A stretch of DNA of 50,334 bases from WRAI01 sp031549605 (GCA_031549605.1 JAVBPM010000017.1:1-50334), one strand, 5' to 3'. Positions 24,077 to 31,494 are shown, numbered from the stretch's first letter. The notes: a model not told the origin generated them from the sequence alone. Numbers and translations are program-made.

Positions 24077-24553
24077 ATGCAAGCGCGTTTTAACGGCGAC
24101 TGGGTTGTCGACACCCATGGACCCATGGTGTATCGGCTGGCCTACGCGCGGACCGGCACGACTGCCGATGCCGAGGATATCTATCAAGAGGTTTTTCTGC
24201 GCTACGCGCGACACCAAAATGAGCTCACCGACGCCGAGCATCTCAAGGCGTGGCTGTTGCGCGTCACGATAAACTGCTGCGCCAAGCACCACGCCAGCCC
24301 GTGGCAGCAGCGCACTCAGCCGCTTAACGAGCAGCTGACCGCCCCCGAACCGGCCGACGGCAGCGACGTGCTGGCCGCCGTGCTGTCACTGCCGGATAAG
24401 TACCGCACGGTTGTGCACCTGCACTACTTCGAGGGGTACAGCACCGCCGAAATCGCGCAGCTGACGCAAACGCGCGACGCTGCGGTGCGCAAACAGCTTG
24501 AGCGCGCGCGCGGCCTGCTGCGCGCCGCACTGAAAGGAGCCTACCATGTTTGA
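24077..24553 (+). CDS. ECF-type RNA polymerase sigma factor (copy 1)
   Basis: A 158-residue sigma-70 family factor with region 2 (about residues 10-75: MVYRLAYARTG, DAEDIYQEVFLRYARH, HLKAWLLRVTINCC) and region 4 (about 100-150: LPDKYRTVVHLHYFEGYSTAEIAQLT, VRKQLERARGLLRAAL). ATG 24077 is used because AGGAGGTGG precedes it; the frame is open further upstream but through the terminator region. It overlaps by 8 nt the membrane protein gene that follows, typical of a sigma/anti-sigma pair. It is closely related to the second sigma gene at 28736 (most of regions 2 and 4 identical by eye). Confidence 0.92.
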   Translation: MQARFNGDWVVDTHGPMVYRLAYARTGTTADAEDIYQEVFLRYARHQNELTDAEHLKAWLLRVTINCCAKHHASPWQQRTQPLNEQLTAPEPADGSDVLAAVLSLPDKYRTVVHLHYFEGYSTAEIAQLTQTRDAAVRKQLERARGLLRAALKGAYHV

Positions 24554-25664
24554 CAAACAATATCGCGAGGACATGAACAAGGTTCTACCCTCCGAACAGG
24601 CGGCTCAAAAAGCCAAGCAGGCACTGGCCAGCCAAGCCAACGGCGTACTTCCCGTCGCGCCGACGCCACGCAATGCAAGCTGGACGAAGCAACTGGCGCG
24701 CGCCGCCGTTGTCGTTTTGCTGGTGGGCGTCGTGGGCGCACTGCTGTGGCTGTTTTTGCGCCCCGCTCGCGGGCCTGGCCCCGTCGAGTTGACGCCGTCA
24801 CCCGCCACAACCACCGCACCGCCGACCGCGACCACCCCACCCAGCCCGTCGCCCACCGTAACGCCGTCGCCCTCCCCTACCGCAACGGAAACGCCGTCGC
24901 CAACGCAGACACCGCCACCGACGCAAACAGCGCCGCCGACCAGCAGCATACAGCCGCTGTCGCTCGACGACCAAACGGTGACCGACGCCTACAACATCAT
25001 CAAAACGTATGACGGCTTCTCCGGCTGGATTGGCCAGACGCGCGCCATTAACACCGTCTACCGCGCGGACAACGTCACCCTCGACGACGTACTCGACTAC
25101 GCCTATTACCGCGCCTTTGACGAAATGGTTAAGGACAGCAGCTACGGTCACGCGCCAACCGACGAGGAAACGGCGCAAGCCAACGAGCAAATCCCACTGA
25201 GTGAGTCGATGGTGCTCGAGCGCGTGTTTACCGAGGAGGAGTACGCCCAGGTCTTCCGCCGCTTCTTTGGCTCGGCTGACAACATCACGCCTAAGAACGT
25301 CTTTTGGGGCGGGTTTGGCTCGCAGGTGCTCAACACCGGCGGCAAGTATATGCTGCTCACCTATCAGGGCGGCGGCGACACCGGCGTTGAGGAGTACGCT
25401 CCGCTTGTCAAGGCCGAGTACGATGACGACGGACTCTACCTGTACAGCCAGTATATCCGCACCGACCTCTTTCCCGACGGTAGCGACAGCAAGCACGTCT
25501 ATTTCACCGCCGACGACGTGGTCGGAAAACAACTGCCCAACGACACCGATACAATTGAAACGGTCTTTGACAACAACAAGTCAAGTGTCAAAACCTTTAA
25601 GCACACCTTCCGAAAGAACAGCAACGGCAGCTACTACTGGGTCAGCACCGAGATTGTGAACTAA
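24546..25664 (+). CDS. Membrane-anchored anti-sigma-like protein (partner of sigma copy 1)
   Basis: A 372-residue protein with a cytoplasmic N-terminal 45 residues, one membrane helix (about 47-70, ARAAVVVLLVGVVGALLWLFL), a Pro/Thr/Ser-rich extracytoplasmic linker (about 80-135) and a C-terminal domain of 235 residues without a recognised family. The stretch before and within the helix (SWTKQLARAAVV) is nearly repeated in the partner of sigma copy 2. Overlap with the sigma gene and the topology suggest it sequesters the sigma factor and senses something outside the membrane. No zinc-binding HxxxCxxC motif of classic ZAS anti-sigma factors is visible, so the role is inferred from context. Confidence 0.65.
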   Translation: MFDKQYREDMNKVLPSEQAAQKAKQALASQANGVLPVAPTPRNASWTKQLARAAVVVLLVGVVGALLWLFLRPARGPGPVELTPSPATTTAPPTATTPPSPSPTVTPSPSPTATETPSPTQTPPPTQTAPPTSSIQPLSLDDQTVTDAYNIIKTYDGFSGWIGQTRAINTVYRADNVTLDDVLDYAYYRAFDEMVKDSSYGHAPTDEETAQANEQIPLSESMVLERVFTEEEYAQVFRRFFGSADNITPKNVFWGGFGSQVLNTGGKYMLLTYQGGGDTGVEEYAPLVKAEYDDDGLYLYSQYIRTDLFPDGSDSKHVYFTADDVVGKQLPNDTDTIETVFDNNKSSVKTFKHTFRKNSNGSYYWVSTEIVN

Positions 25665-25700
25665 AGCGAGGCAACGAAGCAAATCCCCTATCAACGGCCA

Positions 25701-25745
25701 CACCAGCTGAAAGAACAAATCCGTTTCTTTCGGCTGGTGTTTTTA
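25701..25745 (+). terminator. Terminator of the first sigma operon
   Basis: CACCAGC-t-GAAAG pairs with CTTTC-g-GCTGGTG, followed by TTTTT. Its 3' arm is repeated exactly at 28280-28301. Confidence 0.8.
25723..25744 (+). repeat. 22-bp direct repeat, left copy
   Basis: Identical to 28280-28301. Begins GTTTCTTTCGG and ends GGTGTTTTT. It is the 3' half of the terminator of the first sigma operon and borders the low-GC island on the left. Confidence 0.85.
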
Positions 25746-25796
25746 TTGTCTGTTTTGGTTAATTCAATCATCGTTAAAATAATTTCAGTTGCCCTC

Positions 25797-25825
25797 TTGA
25801 CTTTATTATTCAAGTTGAATATAAT
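25797..25825 (+). promoter_or_regulatory. Promoter of the peroxide-response operon
   Basis: TTGACT (25797-25802), 17 nt, TATAAT (25820-25825). Confidence 0.8.
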
Positions 25826-25845
25826 TAAATTGTTTTCAATTTAAA
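25820..25845. promoter_or_regulatory. OhrR-like operator overlapping the -10
   Basis: TATAATTAAATTGTTTTCAATTTAAA closely follows the pattern of the Bacillus OhrR box (TACAATTAAATTGTA repeated). It includes the inverted repeat AAATTG-N4-CAATTT (25827-25842). The operon encodes an OhrR-type repressor. Confidence 0.6.
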
Positions 25846-25862
25846 TGATGGAGGTATATGAA

Positions 25863-26348
25863 ATGAACGCCTACGATTTTACGGTGAAGGACGCAAACGG
25901 AAACGACGTTAGCCTTTCGGCTTATCAAGGAAAGGTGATTTTAGTAGTCAATACCGCGACAGCCTGCGGGTTTACCCCGCAGTACAGCGGATTGCAGGAC
26001 TTGTATGAGAAGTACAAAGACCAAGGATTTGAAATCTTAGATTTCCCCTGCAATCAGTTTGGAAACCAAGCACCGGGATCGGACGAAGAAATCGGCAGCT
26101 TTTGCACAGGTCGGTTTGGGATCACATTCAAGCAGTTTGCCAAGATTGATGTCAACGGTGAACAGGAAAGTCCACTGTATACGTGGCTTAAAGGGCAAAA
26201 GGGCGGCATAGGTGGATCCAAGATCAAATGGAATTTTACAAAGTTTTTGATCGACAAAGACGGCACAGTGGTTGGTCGTTATGCCTCGACGAAAACACCT
26301 GCTGCGCTGGATAAGGAAATTGCAAAGCTGATAGGAGCAAAAGCATGA
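25863..26348 (+). CDS. Glutathione peroxidase-family peroxidase
   Basis: A 161-residue thioredoxin-fold peroxidase reducing hydroperoxides, in bacteria usually with thioredoxin rather than glutathione. The peroxidatic Cys is in NTATACGFTPQYSGL (near residue 36). The catalytic Gln and Trp partners are in FPCNQFGNQAPGSDEE and KWNFTKFLID; FPCNQF also supplies a possible resolving Cys. It is a Cys, not a selenocysteine, form. ATG 25863 lies 8 nt after GGAGG; an in-frame ATG at 25845 lacks a site. Its stop overlaps the next start (ATGA). The gene is AT-richer than the chromosome around it. Confidence 0.92.
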   Translation: MNAYDFTVKDANGNDVSLSAYQGKVILVVNTATACGFTPQYSGLQDLYEKYKDQGFEILDFPCNQFGNQAPGSDEEIGSFCTGRFGITFKQFAKIDVNGEQESPLYTWLKGQKGGIGGSKIKWNFTKFLIDKDGTVVGRYASTKTPAALDKEIAKLIGAKA

Positions 26349-26623
26349 AACACAGCTACAAAACAAAAAACACCTGCTCAACAAAGATTACTTTTGATTT
26401 AGAGGGTGACGTTGTCAGCAATATCTCATTTACAGGTGGCTGTACCGGGAACCTGCAAACAATGGAAAAGCTTCTTGATGGTTTTACAGTGGCGCAAATC
26501 CAGGATAAGCTATCGGGTATTCAGTGCGGGCGCCGTGGCACGTCCTGTTCCGACCAGTTATCTACCGCCGTGCGAAAGGCTTATGAAAAAGCAACGAAGG
26601 GAGCCGCCGCCCATGGAGCATGA
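26345..26623 (+). CDS. TSCPD-domain protein (TIGR03905-like)
   Basis: A 92-residue protein with the pattern of the TIGR03905/TSCPD family: CSTKITFDLEGDVVSNISFTGGCTGNLQ in the first half and IQCGRRGTSCSDQLSTAVRKAYE in the second, with four cysteines that could bind metal. The domain otherwise occurs at the C-terminus of NrdJ ribonucleotide reductases; the function of the free form is unknown. Four-base overlap with the peroxidase and an 11-bp overlap with ohrR show it is an integral member of the operon. Confidence 0.85.
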   Translation: MKHSYKTKNTCSTKITFDLEGDVVSNISFTGGCTGNLQTMEKLLDGFTVAQIQDKLSGIQCGRRGTSCSDQLSTAVRKAYEKATKGAAAHGA

Positions 26624-27047
26624 TGTCTTAAAGCTTGAAAATCAGCTTTGCTTTCCGCTCTACGCCTGTTCCCGTGAAGTCGTCAAAAAATACAAGCCTT
26701 ATCTGGACGAGATAGGACTTACCTATACGCAGTATATCGCCATGATGGTTTTATGGGAAAAGAAAACCGTCAATGTAAAGTCGCTCGGGGAGAGTCTTTA
26801 TCTCGATTCCGGTACACTTACACCACTTCTCAAAAAAATGGAAGCAATGGGGCTTGTTGCGCGTGAACGGTCTGAAAAAGATGAACGGCAACTGTTAGTG
26901 AGTATTACGAATAAGGGCGAGTTGCTCAAAAACCAAGCCAAAACCATCCCGGCCCGCATGGCCGCTTGTCTCAATTTAAACGCAGAAGAGGCGGGTACGC
27001 TTTATACCTTACTCTATAAAACACTCAGGACAGGAGAATCATCATGA
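26613..27047 (+). CDS. ohrR: OhrR-type MarR-family organic peroxide sensor/repressor
   Basis: A 144-residue winged-helix repressor. LENQLCFPLYACSREVVKKYKPYLDEIGLTYTQYIAMMVLWE aligns closely with Bacillus subtilis OhrR, placing the peroxide-sensing Cys at residue 13 with the downstream Tyr residues that stabilise it. LYLDSGTLTPLLKKMEAMGLV is the DNA-recognition region and RSEKDERQLLVSIT the wing. A second Cys at residue 19 is an additional feature. The start overlaps the upstream gene, with AAGGGAG nearby. It probably represses its own operon through the operator at 25820-25845 and is released when Cys13 is oxidised. Confidence 0.88.
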   Translation: MEHDVLKLENQLCFPLYACSREVVKKYKPYLDEIGLTYTQYIAMMVLWEKKTVNVKSLGESLYLDSGTLTPLLKKMEAMGLVARERSEKDERQLLVSITNKGELLKNQAKTIPARMAACLNLNAEEAGTLYTLLYKTLRTGESS

Positions 27048-27454
27048 AAATTGCAATTAGATATTACAGCAAAACGAGAAATACCGAAAAGCTTGCAAAG
27101 GCAATAGCGGAAGAAACGGGTGTAGTGGCAGAGACTGTGGATGTTCCATTGCATGGTGATGTCGATATTTTATTTTTGGGCAGCGCCGTCTATGCCGCCG
27201 GTGTAGATGAAAAAATCAAGTCTTTTATATCCGGCTTAGATGCGGGGACGGTTGGTCGTGTTGTAAATTTTAGCACAGCAGCCTTGCTACCCTCAACGTA
27301 TTCACAAGTGTCAAAGCTGTTGAAAGCAAAAAACATTGAACTTGATACCAGAGAATTTCACTGCCGAGGGAAATTTAAGTTCGTGCACAAAGACAGACCC
27401 AATGATCAGGACTGTACCAATGTTAAACACTTTGCCAGAGACATACTGAAGTAG
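27044..27454 (+). CDS. Flavodoxin-like protein
   Basis: A 136-residue FMN-binding electron-transfer protein. The N-terminal loop YYSKTRNTEKLAKAIA is the phosphate-binding motif of flavodoxins, DILFLGSAVYAAGVDEKIKSFI the second flavin-contact region, and VNFSTAALLPSTY the third. It overlaps ohrR by ATGA, ending the four-gene operon, and could supply electrons to the peroxidase or its reductant; that link is inference. Confidence 0.85.
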   Translation: MKIAIRYYSKTRNTEKLAKAIAEETGVVAETVDVPLHGDVDILFLGSAVYAAGVDEKIKSFISGLDAGTVGRVVNFSTAALLPSTYSQVSKLLKAKNIELDTREFHCRGKFKFVHKDRPNDQDCTNVKHFARDILK

Positions 27455-27568
27455 CGGGTGCTTTCACTGGCTACAACCAGCCAACACATTACAAAAGGGG
27501 TTGTGCAGTAACAGCATTCTGCGTGCGGCTACGCAATAGTAAAGCAACGAAAAATTGGAGGGTGACTC

Positions 27569-28201
27569 ATGTTAAACAATCACGGTTTTGATCTTTGGTC
27601 AGACAGCTACGATGATTCTGTAGAGAATGCCGATAGAAACAATCAATATCCCTTTGCCGGCTATACCGAGCTAATGAATGCAATATACGGAACCGTCATG
27701 AATCACGCCCCTGCGAAGGTTTTGGATATCGGCTTTGGTACAGCAGTGCTAACCTCTAAGCTGTATGATGGCGGCAACGCTATAACTGGTATTGATTTCT
27801 CATCCGAGATGCTAAAAATCGCACAATCGAAAATGCCAGAGGCTACGCTGCTTCAATGGGATTTTACAAATGGAGTCCCTACCGCTTTGAAGGGTCAGGC
27901 ATTTGATTTTATTGTCAGCACATATGCGTTGCACCATCTTGCCGACGATGCCAAAATTACGTTTATCACAAAGCTCCTCGATGTTTTAGAGCCAGATGGC
28001 GCCATTCTTATTGGTGATGTTTGTTTTCTTACCAGAGATAACCTTCTTTCCTGCAGAGAATCTTGCGGTGACGATTGGGATGACGATGAAATCTACTTTG
28101 TCTTCTCTGAATTACAGGATACGTTGCGCACTCTTTGCAGCCTTTCCTTTCATAAGTTTTCATTTTGTTCAGGGATTATCGAAATCCGCAGGAAATACTA
28201 A
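27569..28201 (+). CDS. Class I SAM-dependent methyltransferase
   Basis: A 210-residue YrrT-like methyltransferase. Motif I is VLDIGFGTAVLTSKL (near residue 50), motif II ITGIDFSSEMLKIAQ, and FDFIVSTYALHHLADD and LLDVLEPDGAILIGDVCF complete the Rossmann core. The protein ends with the CSGIIEIRR strand usual in this family, so it is full length. GGAGGGTGACTC precedes the start. It is separated from the peroxide operon by 114 nt with no clear promoter. The substrate is unknown. Confidence 0.85.
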   Translation: MLNNHGFDLWSDSYDDSVENADRNNQYPFAGYTELMNAIYGTVMNHAPAKVLDIGFGTAVLTSKLYDGGNAITGIDFSSEMLKIAQSKMPEATLLQWDFTNGVPTALKGQAFDFIVSTYALHHLADDAKITFITKLLDVLEPDGAILIGDVCFLTRDNLLSCRESCGDDWDDDEIYFVFSELQDTLRTLCSLSFHKFSFCSGIIEIRRKY

Positions 28202-28235
28202 TTTACCTGTCGACTTTTTACAGCTGGTCTTTCAC

Positions 28236-28262
28236 CAAAAGGACGGCCTATTTGCGCCGTGC
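28236..28262 (+). repeat. Imperfect 27-bp direct repeat, copy 1
   Basis: CAAAAGGACGGCCTATTT followed by GCGCCGTGC; 24 of 27 positions match 28632-28658. The two copies bracket the small membrane protein gene and its terminator. Confidence 0.65.
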
Positions 28263-28279
28263 CAACATATTGGAAACTG

Positions 28280-28301
28280 GTTTCTTTCGGCTGGTGTTTT
28301 T
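28280..28301 (+). repeat. 22-bp direct repeat, right copy
   Basis: Identical to 25723-25744, but here the 5' arm that makes a terminator hairpin in the left copy is missing. The 177-nt gap around it (28202-28379) otherwise holds only the 27-bp repeat. Confidence 0.85.
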
Positions 28302-28379
28302 GTCGTTTGTTTGTTATTATGTTTTCGCAAAGGTTAATTGTATTTTACGAACATAAAAATGGAGTAGGAGAAGCGCTAT

Positions 28380-28562
28380 ATGAAGAAATGGTTAAAAAAC
28401 AATGTATACTTTGGCGTTATTATGTGGGCGATACTTGTTTGCGTGGACATTTTTGTAGGCATACCACGTTATATTTATATACCATTATCAGTTGTAGTAC
28501 TTATTATTTTTCTTGTACAAATCAGTGCGTCTAAAACTTCAAATGATAAGAAAGATGAATAG
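28380..28562 (+). CDS. Small two-helix membrane protein
   Basis: A 60-residue protein with a basic start (MKKWLKNN), two hydrophobic segments (about 10-27, VYFGVIMWAILVCVDIFV, and 30-48, YIYIPLSVVVLIIFLVQ) and a hydrophilic tail SKTSNDKKDE. GGAGTAGGAGAAG precedes the start. It is low in GC like the rest of the island. Function unknown. Confidence 0.6.
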   Translation: MKKWLKNNVYFGVIMWAILVCVDIFVGIPRYIYIPLSVVVLIIFLVQISASKTSNDKKDE

Positions 28563-28581
28563 TATAAGCATTTTCTACACT

Positions 28582-28619
28582 AAGAAGGGTTGAGATTGAA
28601 CACATCTCGACCCTTCTTT
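28582..28619. terminator. Bidirectional terminator
   Basis: AAGAAGGGTTGAGAT pairs with ATCTCGACCCTTCTT (one G-T pair) around a 6-nt loop. It closes the low-GC island. Confidence 0.8.
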
Positions 28620-28631
28620 ACCTCCCGCCCG

Positions 28632-28658
28632 CAAAAGGGCGGCCTATTTACGCCGCGC
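28632..28658 (+). repeat. Imperfect 27-bp direct repeat, copy 2
   Basis: CAAAAGGGCGGCCTATTT followed by ACGCCGCGC; see 28236-28262. Confidence 0.65.
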
Positions 28659-28693
28659 AACAAATTGCATTTTCTTTTCTTTTCATGTAGCAT

Positions 28694-28716
28694 TTGACTA
28701 TGCTCAGGGGTATTAC
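28694..28716 (+). promoter_or_regulatory. Shared upstream motif of sigma gene 2
   Basis: TTGAC...GGGGTATTAC with the same 17-nt distance from TTG to the last G of GGGG as in front of sigma gene 1, followed in both by AAGGAGGTGG. Confidence 0.4.
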
Positions 28717-28735
28717 CAGTGAAGGAGGTGGAGTC

Positions 28736-29221
28736 GTGGTCACATACAACGACAGTCAGGTCGTGGCTGCGTTTGGCGACATGGTCTACCGGCTGGCCTA
28801 CGCGCGCACCGGTCAGCGCTGCGACGCCGACGATATTTTTCAGGAGGTGTTCCTCCGCTACGTCAGCAGCGCCCGCCAATTTGAGAGCGACGAGCATCTC
28901 AAGGCGTGGCTGCTCCGCGTGACAGTCAGCCGCTGCAACAAGCACCACAGCTCGACGTGGAACCAGCGCACCGAGGCGCTCGACGAGCGCATGGCCGCGC
29001 CCGACGCGGCCGACGGCAGCGTACTCAGCGCCGTGCAAGCGCTGCCCGACAAATACCGCGCCGCCGTGCATCTGTTTTACTATGAGGGCTACAGTACCCG
29101 TGAAATCGCACAACTGACCGACACGCGTGAGTCGACGGTACGCACCCAGCTGACACGCGCACGCGAGCTGCTGCGCACCGCCTTGAAAGGAGATTTTTTC
29201 TATGAGCCCGAAGTCATATAA
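28736..29221 (+). CDS. ECF-type RNA polymerase sigma factor (copy 2)
   Basis: A 161-residue sigma-70 family factor. Region 2 contains MVYRLAYARTGQRCDADDIFQEVFLRY and HLKAWLLRVT; region 4 contains LPDKYRAAVHLFYYEGYSTREIAQLT and VRTQLTRARELLRTAL. GTG 28736 follows AGGAGGTGG at the normal distance; an upstream TTG at 28694 would lie in the promoter-like motif. It is a paralogue of the gene at 24077, and like it overlaps the start of a membrane partner (20 nt). Confidence 0.92.
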   Translation: MVTYNDSQVVAAFGDMVYRLAYARTGQRCDADDIFQEVFLRYVSSARQFESDEHLKAWLLRVTVSRCNKHHSSTWNQRTEALDERMAAPDAADGSVLSAVQALPDKYRAAVHLFYYEGYSTREIAQLTDTRESTVRTQLTRARELLRTALKGDFFYEPEVI

Positions 29222-31184
29222 AGACGAGTTTGACGCCATCCGGCCCGACGCTACGCTGATTGACAGCACTCTGAAAAAGATGAGCGCCTCGCGCCGCCGC
29301 GGTGGCAGCTGGCGCAAGCAGCTGGCGCGCGCCGCCGTGCTGCTGCTGATTGTCGGCGGTGTCGGCGCGGCCTGCTGGCAGCTGGGCGTCTTTGGCAATG
29401 GCGGCGGCGCGTCTTTGTCCGCCCCGCCGACGACGAGCCAAGTGCCGACCAGCGAAACGCCCGACCCGACACCGACACCGACATCGACGCTGCCCGACGA
29501 CCCTGCTGAGGCGCTGCGCATGGTGCTGTCAACCACAAACGACAACACGGCCACCGACACGCTGAAGCGCGTATTTTTCAACTACTGGCAAGCCTCTACC
29601 TCCGAACTGCGCTACCTGCCCGACTTCAGCGCCACCACAGCGCCCAATTGGGATTCGGTCATGCACCTGGTGTTCTTCTTTGCCCAAACCGACCAGAACG
29701 ACGAGGGCTATATGACCATCACCGCCGACGAGGTCGACCGCGTGATTGCCTCACTGTTTGCCCCGTTTGAATACACCCACGCCAGCAATGAGTTCTTCAC
29801 CTACGCCGACGGGCTGTACACGGCCACCGGCTGGGACTGGGGCGGGCATATGTACTACAACCTGACTTCTTTTGCCGCCGAGGGCGACACCTACACGGCC
29901 ACCTTTGACGGCTACGAGGTCTCGGAAAGCGATTATCTGGATATGCAAGACCCCGACGCGTCGTTGAGCCCCAACATGACAGCCTTCATCGCCGAGGCAG
30001 GCTCTACTGACAACAAGGCCATCGGCCAAGCCGCGCTGGCGCTGTTTCTCGCCAATCGCACCGACGAGCTGAAGCGTAGTGAAACGGTCACAATCAGCTT
30101 CACGGTGAATCCCACCACTCCTCAGCCGCTGCGCTACACCGCCTGCGACCGCCGGCGCGTCGAGCAGCAGGCCGACCCCGAGACAACGTCGACGCCGACC
30201 CAGACGCCGCCACCTACCTCGACATCTACCCCGACACCTACCTCGACACCGGGCGGCAACACCGCCAGCCGTGACGACATCTACATCGTGGTCAACGGCT
30301 CGTTCTACGGTGCCTACACAGCCAATAGGCAATGGAAAAGCACCGGCTTTACCGTTAGCCAGCTGCTCAGCCCCGACAACTATCGTATCTATGGCAAAAA
30401 CGGCAACCGCGACACGGTGACCGAGGCGTTTATCCAAGTTAGCGAGGGGCTGAACGGCTATCAAACCACCGACATTCCCAAGCTGACCCAATACGGCGAC
30501 GTTGCGGACGACAACTACACGCGCTTCAAACTCCCCATCAGTATGGACGGTGCGGCCAAGCAGATACCCATGCCCACCTACAACGCCTGGATCAGATTTG
30601 TTGACCCGAAAACCGGCAACGCGGCCGCGTTGGCACTCAGCGCCGCTCACAACCCCGTGCCGCGTGAGATGCAGCACACCAGCTACACCACGCCCGAGGG
30701 CTGCACCGACGAAGGCGCGCGCGCCATGGTTCGCGCCAAGCTGGACAGCTGGGGCTTTACCGAAACGCCCGTTAATGTCACCGACATGGTGTCCGGCGAC
30801 CTGCGTGGCAACGGCTCGGGCAGCCTGCTGATTTTCGCCGGAACGCCGTCTGACGACAACGCGGGTAAGCTGATCCGTACGCAAGCCGAGTGCGAAAACG
30901 GCAAGGGCGGCAGCTACGCGCTGGTCATTCTGGTTGAAGAGGGCGGCCAAGCCAACGTGCTCTTTGAAAAGCACGACGTCTATCAAGCCGGCGCAACGGC
31001 CGGTCCGTATGTCGAGATGGAGCACAGCTATCACGCCGTGTATGAGGGTTGCTACGACGTCAACGGCGACGGCGTGATGGAATTTTTCTTCACCGACGGC
31101 GAGTGGGAATGGGGCCACAGCTTTATGTACGCGCTGACCGGCGGCTCGTGGAAGCCGGTGCTCAAGCACGACTTTGGCGTGTAG
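29202..31184 (+). CDS. Large membrane-anchored anti-sigma-like protein (partner of sigma copy 2)
   Basis: A 660-residue single-pass protein with a cytoplasmic N-terminal 42 residues, a helix at about 45-65 (AVLLLIVGGVGAACWQLGVF), a Pro/Thr linker (about 75-100), a first extracytoplasmic region (about 105-310), a second Pro/Thr-rich linker (about 325-350) and a C-terminal region with DVNGDGVMEFFF, an EF-hand/FG-GAP-like acidic loop. The SWRKQLARAAVLLL segment matches that of the first anti-sigma-like protein, while the outer domains differ in length and sequence. The two systems probably sense different signals. No known anti-sigma domain was recognised; the role rests on topology and overlap with the sigma gene. 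Confidence 0.65.
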   Translation: MSPKSYKDEFDAIRPDATLIDSTLKKMSASRRRGGSWRKQLARAAVLLLIVGGVGAACWQLGVFGNGGGASLSAPPTTSQVPTSETPDPTPTPTSTLPDDPAEALRMVLSTTNDNTATDTLKRVFFNYWQASTSELRYLPDFSATTAPNWDSVMHLVFFFAQTDQNDEGYMTITADEVDRVIASLFAPFEYTHASNEFFTYADGLYTATGWDWGGHMYYNLTSFAAEGDTYTATFDGYEVSESDYLDMQDPDASLSPNMTAFIAEAGSTDNKAIGQAALALFLANRTDELKRSETVTISFTVNPTTPQPLRYTACDRRRVEQQADPETTSTPTQTPPPTSTSTPTPTSTPGGNTASRDDIYIVVNGSFYGAYTANRQWKSTGFTVSQLLSPDNYRIYGKNGNRDTVTEAFIQVSEGLNGYQTTDIPKLTQYGDVADDNYTRFKLPISMDGAAKQIPMPTYNAWIRFVDPKTGNAAALALSAAHNPVPREMQHTSYTTPEGCTDEGARAMVRAKLDSWGFTETPVNVTDMVSGDLRGNGSGSLLIFAGTPSDDNAGKLIRTQAECENGKGGSYALVILVEEGGQANVLFEKHDVYQAGATAGPYVEMEHSYHAVYEGCYDVNGDGVMEFFFTDGEWEWGHSFMYALTGGSWKPVLKHDFGV

Positions 31185-31197
31185 CCGAACTTTGACA

Positions 31198-31229
31198 AAG
31201 GCGGCCGAAAAAGGCCGCCTTTGTTTTGG
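31198..31229 (+). terminator. Terminator of the second sigma operon
   Basis: AAAGGCGGCC-gaaaaa-GGCCGCCTTT, followed by GTTTT. Confidence 0.85.
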
Positions 31230-31238
31230 CAAAAAGGG

Positions 31239-31267
31239 TTGACAATACAGCACGCCTATGCTACACT
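31239..31267 (+). promoter_or_regulatory. Promoter of the tRNA genes
   Basis: TTGACA (31239-31244), 17 nt, TACACT (31262-31267), 24 nt before the first tRNA. Confidence 0.75.
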
Positions 31268-31290
31268 GTTTTTCGCGTTCACCTCTACGT

Positions 31291-31366
31291 GCACCTTTAG
31301 CTCAGTTGGTAGAGCAACTGACTCTTAATCAGTGGGTCCCGGGTTCGAATCCCTGAAGGTGCACCA
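31291..31366 (+). tRNA. tRNA-Lys (anticodon CTT)
   Basis: A 76-nt cloverleaf. Acceptor GCACCTT pairs with AAGGTGC, discriminator A and CCA are encoded. The D arm is GCTCAGTTGGTAGAGC, the anticodon loop ACTCTTAAT with CTT reads AAG, and the T arm contains GGGTTCGAATCCC. Confidence 0.95.
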
Positions 31367-31412
31367 CAAACGATTTGGGATTGGGCAAACGTCCAATCCC
31401 AAATCTACCAAC

Positions 31413-31487
31413 GGCCCGTTGGTCAAGCGGTCAAGACGACGGCCTCTCACGCCGTAAACAGGAGTTCGATTCTCCTACGGGTCACCA
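31413..31487 (+). tRNA. tRNA-Glu (anticodon CTC)
   Basis: A 75-nt cloverleaf. Acceptor GGCCCGT pairs with ACGGGTC (one G-T), discriminator A and CCA are encoded. The anticodon stem is ACGGC/GCCGT around CTCTCAC with CTC reading GAG, and the T arm is AGGAGTTCGATTCTCCT. It lies 46 nt after tRNA-Lys in the same transcript. Confidence 0.93.
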
Positions 31488-31494
31488 TCATAAA

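Noticed and set aside
29751..31253. 500-codon open frame antisense to the second anti-sigma-like gene
   Set aside because: It runs through the terminator at 31198 and has no coding features.
31291..31487. tRNA pair as an attachment site of an integrated element
   Set aside because: No integrase, no duplicated tRNA 3' end and no composition change were seen next to the tRNA genes.
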